A DNA stretch of 36,944 nucleotides from Chitinophagaceae bacterium (GTDB taxonomy: Bacteria; Bacteroidota; Bacteroidia; Chitinophagales; Chitinophagaceae), in contig CANJQU010000035.1 in assembly GCA_947476485.1 (NCBI GenBank), forward strand, positions 1 through 36,944. The letters run 5' to 3'. How positions within the stretch are numbered: the first letter of the stretch is position 1; each line of letters opens with the position of its first letter. The notes under the pieces are model-generated. The model did not search any database. It saw nothing but the letters and a program-made list of their open reading frames with translations, and was not told where the DNA came from. A program made the position numbers and the translations under genes. Of the stretch, positions 7,635-16,359 are shown in pieces.

Positions 7635-10253
7635 TTACTTTCTATACTGTTTCACTATACCCTTCATCTCATTCAGCTTCATCAGGGCTTCTACCGGGGT
7701 AAGTGTATTAATGTCTGTATCATCCAGCAGCTGCTGTATACGACGTATATCATCGGTAACCCCGTCGAAAATATTCAGTTGAAATTGTGGAGCTGGCTTT
7801 ATATTCTTTACTTTTTCTGCCGTGCTGCCTGTATTGGCATGCTTCTCTTCCAGTTGGGTAAGTATCTCATTGGCACGGTCCAGCAGCTTTGGCGGCATGC
7901 CGGCCATACGGGCTACTTGTATACCAAAGCTGTGCCTGCTGCCGCCGGGCGCCAGCTTGCGGAGGAAGATCACCTTATTGCCTGTTTCTTTGTGCGTGAT
8001 ATGATAATTACGCACCCGCGGTAATTGGTGCTCCAGCTCGTTAAGTTCATGATAGTGCGTGGCGAAAAGAGTTTTTGGTTTTGTTGGAGTATTGTGCAGA
8101 TGCTCTACGATAGACCAAGCCAGCGATATGCCATCGTAAGTACTCGTGCCGCGGCCGATCTCATCAAGCAGCACCAGGCTGCGTTCACTCAGGTTATTGA
8201 TGATGCTGGCTGTCTCATTCATCTCTACCATGAATGTACTCTCGCCGCCACTCAGATTATCAGAAGCGCCTACACGGGTAAATATTTTATCCGTAAGTCC
8301 AATGGTTGCTTCATCCGCAGGCACAAAACTGCCCATATGAGCCATAAGCGTAATGATAGCCGTTTGGCGCAGCAGCGCGGATTTACCACTCATGTTGGGG
8401 CCGGTGAGAATGATCACCTGCTGTTCCGTCTTGTCCAGTACAATGTCATTTGCGATATAGGAATCCCCCGGTGGCAGTTGCTGTTCAATTACCGGGTGCC
8501 TGCCTGCTTTGATGTTAAGTACAGGATCATTGACAAGGGTAGGGCGGTGATAATTATAAGTACGGGCATTGTACGCAAAGCAGATCAGGCAGTCGAGCTG
8601 CGCAATGATGTGTGCGTTGTTCTGTATTGCTGAAATAAATGGCTCTATGCTCACAAGGAGCCTCTGGTAGAGGTCCATTTCAATGGTTAGTATCTTTTCC
8701 TCAGCGCCTAGTATCTGCTCTTCGTATTCCTTGAGCTGTGGCGTAATGTAGCGCTCGGCATTTGCCAGCGTCTGTTTGCGTATCCAGTCTGCCGGTACTT
8801 TGTCTTTATGCGTATGCGTTACCTCAAGATAATATCCAAAGACGTTGTTGTAAGATATTTTGAGTGATGAGATTCCTGTGCGCTGGGTTTCCTGTTGCTG
8901 GATTTGAAGCAGAAAATCCTTTCCGCTTCTTGATATCTTTCTAAGGTGGTCCAGTTCTTCAGAGATGCCCTCACGGATCATGCCTCCCTTGCTGGCAAGA
9001 GCAGGAGCATCATCAACGATCGTTTTAATGATCCGCTCACGAAGGTCATTGAGCGCCTGTACCGGATCAGCTATTTTGCTCAGTGCGTCATTTCCTGAAC
9101 TTACACACAGTTCACGCATCTCTGCCATGAAGTGAAGGCTGCGGGCAAGCTGCAGTACTTCACGTGGATTTGCTTTTTTCAGTGGTATTTTGCCGATCAG
9201 TCGTTCCACGTCGCCAATTTGCTTCACCAGGTGTGTGAGGGAATGGTTGAGTGTCTGGTCTAGAATAAAGTGGCTCACAAGATCCAGCCGCTGTTCTATC
9301 CTGTGCTGGTCGAACAAAGGGAAGATGAGCCAGCGCTTCATCAGGCGTGCGCCCATGGGTGTATGGGTATGGTCTATGGCCTGCAGCAGGTTAGTGCCCT
9401 GCTCATAGCTGCTGTGCACCAGTTCCAGGTTGCGGATGGTAAAGCGGTCCATCCACAGGAAGTCGGTTGCTATGATACGCTGCAAACTGTTTATGTGTTG
9501 CAGGTTAGCATGTTCCGTATCCTTAAGATAATGTATTGCCACGCCGCAAGCCACCGTAGCGGCTTTCAGATCTTCAATGCCATACCCTTTTAATGATTGG
9601 GTCTGGAAATGCTGCAACAAAAGGTCATAGCAGTATTGGTCCCTGAACACCCATTCATCGAGCTGGAAGGTGTAAACTTTATTATCGAACTGCTCCTTAA
9701 ATCGCTTTAGTTGCGACTTAGACAAGATGACTTCAGAAGGTGAAAAGCTTTGAAGCAGCTTATCCATATACTCCACATTGCCTTCGGCTGCATAAAATTC
9801 ACCGGTAGTGATGTCAAGGAATGCAACGCCGCATACGGTATCGCCGAGATGTAAGGCTGCGAGGAAGTTATTGGTCTTATTCTCCAGCAGCTTATCGCTG
9901 GTAGCTACACCTGGGGTCACCAATTCGGTAACTCCGCGTTTCACTATGCCCTTTGTTAGTTTAGGGTCTTCGAGCTGATCGCAGATCGCTACCCTGTAGC
10001 CAGCCTTTACCAGTTTATGAAGATAAGTCTCTAATGAATGGTGCGGGAACCCGGCAAGATCCACTGAAGATGCAGAGCCATTGGAACGCTTGGTAAGTGT
10101 GATACCTAACACGCGTGAAGCTATGTGTGCATCCTCGTTGAAAGTCTCGTAAAAATCGCCCACGCGAAACAGCAGCACGGCATCGGGATATTTAGCTTTA
10201 ATATCCTTATGCTGCTTCATTAAAGGCGTTTCCGCGAGTTTCTCCTTTGCCAC
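7635..10253 (-). CDS. mutS: DNA mismatch repair protein MutS
   Basis: 872 residues, a normal MutS length. Domain I has the mismatch-wedging Phe-x-Glu motif (GDFYETF, F34/E36). The connector, core and clamp domains follow. The C-terminal ATPase shows Walker A (GPNMSGKSALLRQ, near residue 617), the STFMVEMNE segment, Walker B DEIGRGTSTYDG, and the ATHYHEL His loop. It recognises base mismatches and small loops and recruits MutL. The reading frame begins with GTG at 10253 (MAKEKLAETPLMKQ); TPLMKQ looks conserved in relatives, which argues against the internal ATG at residue 12. A -7 box lies only four bases upstream, so the transcript is nearly leaderless. The gene stands alone, separated from the peptidase gene by a terminator-like hairpin. 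Confidence 0.97.
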   Translation of the reverse strand: MAKEKLAETPLMKQHKDIKAKYPDAVLLFRVGDFYETFNEDAHIASRVLGITLTKRSNGSASSVDLAGFPHHSLETYLHKLVKAGYRVAICDQLEDPKLTKGIVKRGVTELVTPGVATSDKLLENKTNNFLAALHLGDTVCGVAFLDITTGEFYAAEGNVEYMDKLLQSFSPSEVILSKSQLKRFKEQFDNKVYTFQLDEWVFRDQYCYDLLLQHFQTQSLKGYGIEDLKAATVACGVAIHYLKDTEHANLQHINSLQRIIATDFLWMDRFTIRNLELVHSSYEQGTNLLQAIDHTHTPMGARLMKRWLIFPLFDQHRIEQRLDLVSHFILDQTLNHSLTHLVKQIGDVERLIGKIPLKKANPREVLQLARSLHFMAEMRELCVSSGNDALSKIADPVQALNDLRERIIKTIVDDAPALASKGGMIREGISEELDHLRKISRSGKDFLLQIQQQETQRTGISSLKISYNNVFGYYLEVTHTHKDKVPADWIRKQTLANAERYITPQLKEYEEQILGAEEKILTIEMDLYQRLLVSIEPFISAIQNNAHIIAQLDCLICFAYNARTYNYHRPTLVNDPVLNIKAGRHPVIEQQLPPGDSYIANDIVLDKTEQQVIILTGPNMSGKSALLRQTAIITLMAHMGSFVPADEATIGLTDKIFTRVGASDNLSGGESTFMVEMNETASIINNLSERSLVLLDEIGRGTSTYDGISLAWSIVEHLHNTPTKPKTLFATHYHELNELEHQLPRVRNYHITHKETGNKVIFLRKLAPGGSRHSFGIQVARMAGMPPKLLDRANEILTQLEEKHANTGSTAEKVKNIKPAPQFQLNIFDGVTDDIRRIQQLLDDTDINTLTPVEALMKLNEMKGIVKQYRK

Positions 10254-10257
10254 CGCG

Positions 10258-10265
10258 CAAATATA
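10258..10265 (-). promoter_or_regulatory. -7 box immediately upstream of mutS
   Basis: Minus-strand TATATTTG is a perfect TAnnTTTG match, separated by four bases from the GTG start at 10253. A start site about 7 bases beyond the box would fall at or inside the first codons. This implies either a leaderless mRNA or initiation at the internal ATG at 10220. Confidence 0.5.
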
Positions 10266-10337
10266 ACCGCTTTAATGCAGGCTTGATTGGGCATTTGCCG
10301 GGGTGTTGGGAGAGTGTGGATAAGTTAAGGACGATTA

Positions 10338-10367
10338 ATAAAAAAGTCAGGCCGAAAAGGCGTGTAC
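10338..10367 (-). terminator. Terminator-like hairpin after the M1 peptidase gene
   Basis: On the minus strand, a short GC stem (gcc/ggc, with outer ac/gt and mismatches) around a 5-base loop is followed by a run of six T. It lies about 14 bases after the peptidase stop at 10381, and separates that operon from mutS. Confidence 0.5.
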
Positions 10368-10380
10368 GCTTGTGCAACTC

Positions 10381-12036
10381 TTACTTCTTCACCTTTATCA
10401 GAAAATCCTTTGTCACCTTCACATCTCCTTTAGCAGTCCATGCAATGTGTTGCCAGTCACTGGTAGGTTTTATAGTGGCCGTGGTGCCGTCATCTGTGGT
10501 CACCGTCAACGGCAGCGTAAACCCTGCAACGATATTATTGAATTTATAGCTCAGCTCATTGTTTTTTATCGTGTACTCGAGCTGTGGGATCTTCGTTGTG
10601 CGCAGATACTGATCAAAGAAGGCCGTGAGATTAAGGCCGGTATGCCAGCTGATTTGTCCTTCTATTTGTTGCGTGGTCACTACCTGGTGGTAGTTATCCT
10701 TGCCCAGGCCCCGGAGCATCGTCCTGAATTTTTCATCATCGTTCGTCAGTATTCTTACCATGTACATTATTGCCGCGCCTTTATCGTACATATCATTAGA
10801 ACCTTCGTCATTTACACCGTACCGGCCGATGATCGGCTTGTCATTCCGTATGTTATTCCATTCCCCACGACAGAATTTCTGACCTTTTTCCTTGCCTGCC
10901 ACGCATTCCTCAAACAGTGACTCAGAGAATGTTGTTATGCCTTCATGTATCCAGTTGTCAGCAATGTCCCTGGCGGTTACATTGTTCCCAAACCATTCGT
11001 GCCCGCTCTCGTGTACTACTATGTAGTCAAAGTCCATACCTATTCCTGTAAGAGACCGGTCGAACCCTTTGTAGCCCATTTTGTAGCCATTACCATAGGC
11101 AACTGCGCTCTGATGCTCCATGCCAAGGTAGGGTGCATCCACAAGTTTGTAGCCATCTTCATAAAAAGGGTAGGGGCCCATCCAGTATTCAAAGCAGTGC
11201 AGCATCGGCTTTACCACGGCAAATTGCTTCCTGGCTGTTTCCAGGTTATATCGCAATACCCAGAAGTCAAGATTTAGCTGGCCTTTTTCGCCCATCAGTG
11301 TATCCTGCCAGTGCACATAGTCCCCTATGTAGAAACTAACGTCATAATTATTGATAGGGTTCTTTACGGCCCATGAATAAGTCTGCATATCGTCATTATC
11401 TCCTACCCGCAATAATTTACCATTGCTCACGGCCTTAAGGCCTTTAGGTACGGTATAGGCAACTGACATCCCATTGTCAGGCTCGTCCCACTGCGCGTCC
11501 TTGCAGGGCCACCATACACTTGCACCCAGTCCCTGGCAGGAAACCGATATCCATGGCTTGCCAGTTGTGTCTTTTGACCAGGTGAACCCTCCGTCCCATG
11601 GGGCATTTACCGCTGTTCTTGGCTTGCCGTGGTAGTATATCAGTATATCCTTTGTCGTGCCCTGTGACCATTCCGAAAAGTGGTAAGTAAGCCACCACAC
11701 ATTCCCTTCTTTTCTGAAATTTACGGGCTGGCGCAGAGTTGTATCATCGCCATAAATAGTCAGTTCCACGCTGTCTATCTCCATTGGGCTTTGCAGGTCT
11801 ATCTGCATAGAGTCAATGGGTTTCTTTGTCACAGCCAGTGAAATGGTGTTTTCGCCGGATATGGTTTGAGCTACCGTATCAAACGATACCACCAGGTTGT
11901 AGTATTTCACGTTCCACCATTCGCGGCCACGACCATTGGTACCGCGCAACGTATCGGCATGGGTATAAGCAAATGTGGTATTTGCCGGGAGCAAATACCA
12001 CATAACTAAAAGGATATTGATTATTTTCTTAGCCAT
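10381..12036 (-). CDS. M1-family zinc metallopeptidase (aminopeptidase N-like), secreted
   Basis: 551 residues with an N-terminal signal peptide (ILLVMWYLLPANTTFA). The gluzincin motif HESGH begins near residue 341, followed by the third zinc ligand Glu in NWIHEGITTFSE, giving the HEXXH-x18-E pattern of family M1. The exopeptidase GxMEN motif is present in altered form as GMEH near residue 304. The length is shorter than the ~870 residues of E. coli PepN and lacks its C-terminal helical domain, as in many secreted Bacteroidota M1 enzymes. It likely trims peptides in the periplasm or outside the cell. Its ATG overlaps the stop of the upstream FKBP gene by one base (TAATG), which indicates translational coupling. 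Confidence 0.92.
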   Translation of the reverse strand: MAKKIINILLVMWYLLPANTTFAYTHADTLRGTNGRGREWWNVKYYNLVVSFDTVAQTISGENTISLAVTKKPIDSMQIDLQSPMEIDSVELTIYGDDTTLRQPVNFRKEGNVWWLTYHFSEWSQGTTKDILIYYHGKPRTAVNAPWDGGFTWSKDTTGKPWISVSCQGLGASVWWPCKDAQWDEPDNGMSVAYTVPKGLKAVSNGKLLRVGDNDDMQTYSWAVKNPINNYDVSFYIGDYVHWQDTLMGEKGQLNLDFWVLRYNLETARKQFAVVKPMLHCFEYWMGPYPFYEDGYKLVDAPYLGMEHQSAVAYGNGYKMGYKGFDRSLTGIGMDFDYIVVHESGHEWFGNNVTARDIADNWIHEGITTFSESLFEECVAGKEKGQKFCRGEWNNIRNDKPIIGRYGVNDEGSNDMYDKGAAIMYMVRILTNDDEKFRTMLRGLGKDNYHQVVTTQQIEGQISWHTGLNLTAFFDQYLRTTKIPQLEYTIKNNELSYKFNNIVAGFTLPLTVTTDDGTTATIKPTSDWQHIAWTAKGDVKVTKDFLIKVKK

Positions 12037-13457
12037 TATTGCATATCTACTAACTCTACGTCAAAGACAAGTATTGAATTTGCAGGAATACCGGCGCCCA
12101 TTGCTCTTTCACCATAAGCGAGGTAAGATGGGATATAAAGAGTTCCCCTGCTTCCTTTTTTCAATAACTGTACGCCTTCATCCCAACCGGCGATCACCTG
12201 GTGCTGACCCAGCCCGAAGGTAAGCGGCGCTTTACCTGGTTTTGATACGAAATTTTCGTCAACATTTGCATCAAATGGCTCTTTCCCGTTAAGCAACTTG
12301 CCAATGTAGTTCATGCTTACTTTCTGGCCTGGTTTTGCGTTCTCTCCGGTTCCTTCCTTCTTTATAGTATAATAAAGCCCTGATTCTGTTCTGGTAGCCT
12401 GGATGTTATTCTTGGCAAAATAATCCTTTAGCTCTTTGTCCTCACTCAGCTTCAGTTTTGCTTGCTTGCCTTCGGCTTCTTTTTTGTGCTGTTCTGCTTT
12501 TTGCTCAGCATCCTTTTTTGCTTCTTCCGGGGTTTTTATGTCAAGAATGGTCATGTCAAACACCAGGATCGCATTGGCTGGGATCGGATTTCTTTCCTGT
12601 GGTCCATATGCAAGGCCTGAAGGGATAAAGAGTGTGGCTTTCGTTCCTTTTTTCAACAATTGCAATCCTTCGTCCCAGCCCTTTATCACGCCGCCTTTCC
12701 CTACTTGCACATTGAATGGTTCAACATGATGGTATGCAGAATCTTCATTTGAATCAAACGGCTTCCCGTCAATAAGCCTGCCGCTATAGTTAACACTTAC
12801 TGTTTCTCCTGGTTTCGCTGTTGCACCGGCGCCATCTTTCAAGATAACGTAATAGAGGCCGGAAGCGGTTTTTAATGGCTTCAGATTATTTTTCTTAAAA
12901 TAATCCTGCAGTGCTTTGTCGTCTATCGCTTTCTGAGCATTGCTTTTTTTCTCGTTCTCTTTTTTCTCTTCAGCGTCAGTCCTTACGGTTACCAGAGCCA
13001 CGTCCCATTCAACGATCTGGCCAGCCTTCATTCCCGGAGGCGCCTGGCTGCCGTTTTTCAAGAGTGAGTCAACAGGCAATTGAAAAACAGCGCTGTCACC
13101 AGCTACCAGTAACATAAATCCTTCCACCGGATCACCTTTGAACTTAGGGGCAACGATAGCATACGGCACTGGTTTTTCACCATACATTTTACGTGAGTCA
13201 AAAGTTGTACTGTCACCCACACGCACATGAATGTACATCTCAATATGGTCGGTTTCCGCCGGCTTTTTCTTTCCTGTGCCATGCTTTACAATTTTGTATT
13301 GCAGGCCGCTTTTGAGTTTGGTGAACCCGCCCTCGCTTTTAGGAGCAGCAGTAGTTTTCTTAGCAGGAGCAGCTTTTTTTTCCTGTGCATGTGTCGCCAG
13401 GCCTGCGCCCAGCATGAACAAAGATGATGCAAGAGCTATTTTACCGATGTTTTTCAT
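12036..13457 (-). CDS. Three-domain FKBP-type peptidyl-prolyl isomerase, secreted
   Basis: 473 residues with a signal peptide ending ...GLATHAQ. Three FKBP modules are visible. The first (about 45-165) is degenerate. The second (about 190-310) and third (about 350-472) carry the classic SGLYY, VSVNY/VSMNY, PFDSN/PFDAN, GWDEGLQLLKKG and GLAYG/YLAYGER motifs that form the active site and the flap. Charged, Lys/Glu/Ala-rich linkers join them. The enzyme should catalyse cis-trans isomerisation of prolyl bonds and assist folding in the periplasm. It lies 42 bases after a second FKBP gene and overlaps the M1 peptidase gene downstream. That places two folding catalysts and a peptidase in one operon. 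Confidence 0.92.
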   Translation of the reverse strand: MKNIGKIALASSLFMLGAGLATHAQEKKAAPAKKTTAAPKSEGGFTKLKSGLQYKIVKHGTGKKKPAETDHIEMYIHVRVGDSTTFDSRKMYGEKPVPYAIVAPKFKGDPVEGFMLLVAGDSAVFQLPVDSLLKNGSQAPPGMKAGQIVEWDVALVTVRTDAEEKKENEKKSNAQKAIDDKALQDYFKKNNLKPLKTASGLYYVILKDGAGATAKPGETVSVNYSGRLIDGKPFDSNEDSAYHHVEPFNVQVGKGGVIKGWDEGLQLLKKGTKATLFIPSGLAYGPQERNPIPANAILVFDMTILDIKTPEEAKKDAEQKAEQHKKEAEGKQAKLKLSEDKELKDYFAKNNIQATRTESGLYYTIKKEGTGENAKPGQKVSMNYIGKLLNGKEPFDANVDENFVSKPGKAPLTFGLGQHQVIAGWDEGVQLLKKGSRGTLYIPSYLAYGERAMGAGIPANSILVFDVELVDMQ

Positions 13458-13499
13458 TGAAATATATTTTGCTTGTGATACAATTGTTTTAGGTAGGTT

Positions 13500-14513
13500 T
13501 TAGTTAGTTGGTTTTGGCACAGGCATTGACTTCGGCATTGAGCCTGCGGCTGGTGCATCTGTTACGTCTATCACCTCTACTTCAAATATCATTATTGAGT
13601 TTGGTGCAATATCCCCGCTTGGGCTGTGTTCGCCATACGCAAGTGGTGAAGGCAGGTATAGTGTAGCCTTGCTTCCTTTTTTCAGCAGAGCAGCGCCTTC
13701 GTCAACGCCAGGTATCATTTGCCCCTGTCCTACGGTAAACTTAAGAGGATCCATGCCATGGCGATTTTTTTGCGCAATGGCCTCATCAACATTCGAGTCG
13801 AAAGTCTGACCGTCAAGTGTTTTGCCGGTATACTTCATGCTCGCGATCTTGCCTGCTGTGATCTGTGCACCTGTTCCTGGTTTTTCTATAGTATAATAAA
13901 GGCCGGAAGCTGTTTTTTGTGCCTTGATATTCTTTTTTGCAAAATACTCCTGGAGCATCTTGTCATCTATCGGCATTTGCTGTGCCGCATGCTCCTTAGC
14001 TTCGTTCTGCATTTTTTCCTGTGCAGCTTCCTGGTCTTTCCTGGCTTCCGCCTCAGATTTTACTGAGATCAGGCTCACAGTAACAACGATCTTGTTACCG
14101 GATTTCAGCCATGACGGTACACGCATTCTTTGCTCCGGTGTCAAAGTACTCAGCAGTGTATCGCAGGATACATGTACCACCGCACTATCTCCGGCAGACA
14201 GCATTGGGAATACACTCTGGAACTGACCACCTTGTTTTACTTCTTTCACCATGTCCTGTGGTGCGCGGCCTTGTTTATATGTATTTGCTACTTCCAGCGA
14301 ATTCATCTTCTTCGTCACCGGATCCAGCGTATCCACTTTGGCAACAATGTTGAACTCGATGACATCGCCTATCTTGGCATTCTTGCCTTTTACATCTTTT
14401 ACGATCTTGTATTCAATGCCGTGCAGTTTTTTGAAATCACCGCCGCCGTTACATCCTGAGTTACCGATAATAGTTGCGCTTAATAACGCAATTGGGAGAA
14501 TCCTCTTTATCAT
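13500..14513 (-). CDS. FKBP-type peptidyl-prolyl isomerase lipoprotein
   Basis: 337 residues starting MIKRILPIALLSATIIGNSGC, a lipoprotein signal with the acylated Cys at about residue 21. A divergent FKBP-like region (about 30-155) is followed by a Gln/Glu/Ala-rich linker. A canonical C-terminal FKBP domain (about 190-315) shows SGLYYTI, SMKYTGK, TFDSNVDEA, GVDEGAALLKKGS and PLAYGE. It resembles GldI-type envelope isomerases of Bacteroidota, but I cannot show it is GldI. It is probably anchored in the outer or inner membrane facing the periplasm. It follows nrnA by 101 T/A-rich bases, so it may have its own promoter, though no clear TAnnTTTG box is present there. Confidence 0.9.
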   Translation of the reverse strand: MIKRILPIALLSATIIGNSGCNGGGDFKKLHGIEYKIVKDVKGKNAKIGDVIEFNIVAKVDTLDPVTKKMNSLEVANTYKQGRAPQDMVKEVKQGGQFQSVFPMLSAGDSAVVHVSCDTLLSTLTPEQRMRVPSWLKSGNKIVVTVSLISVKSEAEARKDQEAAQEKMQNEAKEHAAQQMPIDDKMLQEYFAKKNIKAQKTASGLYYTIEKPGTGAQITAGKIASMKYTGKTLDGQTFDSNVDEAIAQKNRHGMDPLKFTVGQGQMIPGVDEGAALLKKGSKATLYLPSPLAYGEHSPSGDIAPNSIMIFEVEVIDVTDAPAAGSMPKSMPVPKPTN

Positions 14514-14614
14514 GTTTTAAATTTTTATTGTTCTTTTGATTTTTTGTTTTTTATGTTGGATTTTTAAATTTGTTCTTTGGTCCCCGACTATTATCGAGGG
14601 CTTTTTTGGTAATT

Positions 14615-15613
14615 TTATTGGGGGTGAATATCCGACAAAATTTTCTTAAAATATGCTATTGTTTCTATAAAACTTGTTTTTGTTCGCCCACCCGATGCGT
14701 TGAAATGCCCGCCGCCATCAAAATAGTTTTTGGCAAATGCGCTCACGTCAAAATTTCCTTTACTTCTGAAAGAAAGCTTCACTTCATCGCTTCGCTCAGT
14801 GATCAGTGTCGCAAACCTGATACCGGAAATGCTCAAAGGGTAATTCACTAGTCCCTCTGTATCTCCATTTTGAGACTTGAACAGATTCTGGTCTTTTCGT
14901 GACAGCGATATGAGCGCCGAATTGTATTTACGGAAAACTTCCATTTTTTCTATAAGCACATAACCGAGGAAACGCATGCGGTTCTCGCTCCAGGAGTCAT
15001 ATACTTCTTCATGTATGCGGGTATGGTCAAGGCCCCGGCCTAGCAGGTCAGCCACCATAGTGTGCACCGAAGCCGTGGTTATCGGGAACTTAAAAGAACC
15101 TGTATCTGTCATCACACCGGTATACAGGCATGCGGCAATATCCAGGTCTATCAGCGAATTGTCACCATACAGGTTTATGAAGTCATAAACCATTTCGCAG
15201 GTACTGCTCTTCTCTGGTATGCTCATGCCATAGTCCCATACAGGCTTTGGGAACAAATGGTGGTCTATTAATATTTTTGGCTGGGTCGCATCGGCAAGTG
15301 CCTGTTCCAGGTGCTTGGTGCGGTTGAAGTCATTGAAGTCAGCACAAATAATAAGGTCGGCACTGGCCAGCCCTTCAAGAGATTCCGTCGGCTGCGCCTC
15401 ATAGTTGAGTGCAAGAGCTGCCCCAGGCATCCATGCCAGGAAATCAGGCATTTCGCTCGGCGATACTGCAGTTACGTGATGGCCTTTTTTGGTGAGGTAA
15501 TGATACAACGCCATCATACTTCCTATCGCATCGCCATCCGGTTTATGATGCGTTGTGATAAATATTTTCTTCGGCGATCGCAGTAAAGGAAATACGTCTT
15601 GTATTGGCTGCAT
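14615..15613 (-). CDS. nrnA: DHH-family phosphoesterase, NrnA-like (nanoRNase / pAp phosphatase)
   Basis: 332 residues from the ATG at 15613; the longer frame depends on a TTG at 15637. The DHH domain is clear: THHKPDGDAIGS (motif I), the ADLIICADFND segment (motif II) and KILIDHHLFP (the DHH motif III), all metal ligands. The C-terminal DHHA1 domain ends with GGGHFNASGGR, the substrate-binding Gly-rich motif. NrnA proteins degrade 2-5-nt RNAs and dephosphorylate pAp, or hydrolyse linear dinucleotides; which dominates here cannot be told. It heads the operon containing two FKBP isomerases. A TACTTTTG box at 15671-15664 supports the start and gives a leader with a 6-bp hairpin at 15630-15647. 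Confidence 0.9.
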   Translation of the reverse strand: MQPIQDVFPLLRSPKKIFITTHHKPDGDAIGSMMALYHYLTKKGHHVTAVSPSEMPDFLAWMPGAALALNYEAQPTESLEGLASADLIICADFNDFNRTKHLEQALADATQPKILIDHHLFPKPVWDYGMSIPEKSSTCEMVYDFINLYGDNSLIDLDIAACLYTGVMTDTGSFKFPITTASVHTMVADLLGRGLDHTRIHEEVYDSWSENRMRFLGYVLIEKMEVFRKYNSALISLSRKDQNLFKSQNGDTEGLVNYPLSISGIRFATLITERSDEVKLSFRSKGNFDVSAFAKNYFDGGGHFNASGGRTKTSFIETIAYFKKILSDIHPQ

Positions 15614-15663
15614 TACATATCCCGTAACTAACTCCAAAAACGGAGTTTTTTCATTTGGGAGTG

Positions 15664-15671
15664 CAAAAGTA
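15664..15671 (-). promoter_or_regulatory. -7 box for nrnA
   Basis: Minus-strand TACTTTTG is a perfect TAnnTTTG match, 50 bases before the ATG at 15613. Between them lies a small hairpin (aactcc/ggagtt, 15630-15647). Confidence 0.5.
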
Positions 15672-15816
15672 CGTTTTCTATCTAAATACTTATACTTTTC
15701 ATGAGGCTCAAGCGTTAAAAAATAATCTATAAAGGTTAAAACTACGATCAGTCACAATCCTATTAACCACTGGTAAATAAGAAATAGCTTTTTCTTTATT
15801 TCATACTTTTTTAACT

Positions 15817-15845
15817 TTTGCCTCTTCGCATTTCCTATACCTTTG
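15817..15845 (+). promoter_or_regulatory. ndk promoter (-33 TTTG and -7 TACCTTTG)
   Basis: TTTG at 15817-15820 and TACCTTTG at 15838-15845 are separated by 17 bases, slightly shorter than the usual 19-21 for Bacteroidota sigma-ABfr promoters. The -7 box matches the consensus exactly. The ATG of ndk is 28 bases downstream. Confidence 0.65.
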
Positions 15846-15873
15846 CGCCAATACTTAAAAAAACAACTTATAT

Positions 15874-16290
15874 ATGACGAATCGTACATTTACCATGATC
15901 AAACCCGATGCGGTAAAAGCTGAAAATATTGGCAATATCCTACAAATGATCAACGCCGGAGGCTTTCGTATTGTCGCTATGAAATATTTACAGATCACCA
16001 GGCAGCAGGCTGAAAAGTTTTATGAAGTGCATGCAGCGCGCCCTTTCTATGGCGAACTGACTGAATTTATGAGCAGCGGACCAATCGTTGCAGCTATCCT
16101 CGAGAAAGACAACGCTGTAGCTGATTTCCGCAAATTGATAGGCGCTACCAATCCGGCACAGGCTGAAGAAGGTACGATCCGTAAGAAATATGCCGCTTCT
16201 ATCGGTGAGAACGCAGTTCATGGTTCTGACAGCGATGAAAACGCAAAAATAGAAGGTGATTTTTTCTTTAACGGTTTGGAGCGGTTCTAA
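15874..16290 (+). CDS. ndk: Nucleoside diphosphate kinase
   Basis: 138 residues, the usual length. The N-terminus [10 protein letters not shown] holds the conserved Lys. [33 protein letters not shown] and the active-site NAVHGSDS (phosphohistidine His116) are all present, with the C-terminal FF segment. It transfers the gamma-phosphate of ATP to NDPs via a phosphohistidine, balancing NTP and dNTP pools in the cytoplasm. It is a single-gene unit with a good upstream promoter, and a GC-rich hairpin follows 21 bases after the stop. Confidence 0.98.
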   Translation: MTNRTFTMIKPDAVKAENIGNILQMINAGGFRIVAMKYLQITRQQAEKFYEVHAARPFYGELTEFMSSGPIVAAILEKDNAVADFRKLIGATNPAQAEEGTIRKKYAASIGENAVHGSDSDENAKIEGDFFFNGLERF

Positions 16291-16311
16291 ATAATTGTTT
16301 CATCACAAGCT

Positions 16312-16340
16312 ATAAGCCATCCCGGTTCGGGGTGGCTTAT
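16312..16340 (+). terminator. Hairpin between convergent ndk and HD-domain genes
   Basis: A 12-bp stem (ataagccatccc with ggggtggcttat, one G-T pair) around a 5-base loop lies between two convergent stops. There is no T-run on either strand, so it is a terminator candidate by position and structure only. Confidence 0.5.
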
Positions 16341-16359
16341 TCATGTGCGGCATAGCCGC

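Noticed and set aside
14582-14607. Plus-strand hairpin with a T-run between nrnA and the FKBP lipoprotein gene
   Set aside because: No plus-strand gene ends there, the stem has a bulge, and on the minus strand the T-run is absent. Probably chance in a T-rich spacer.
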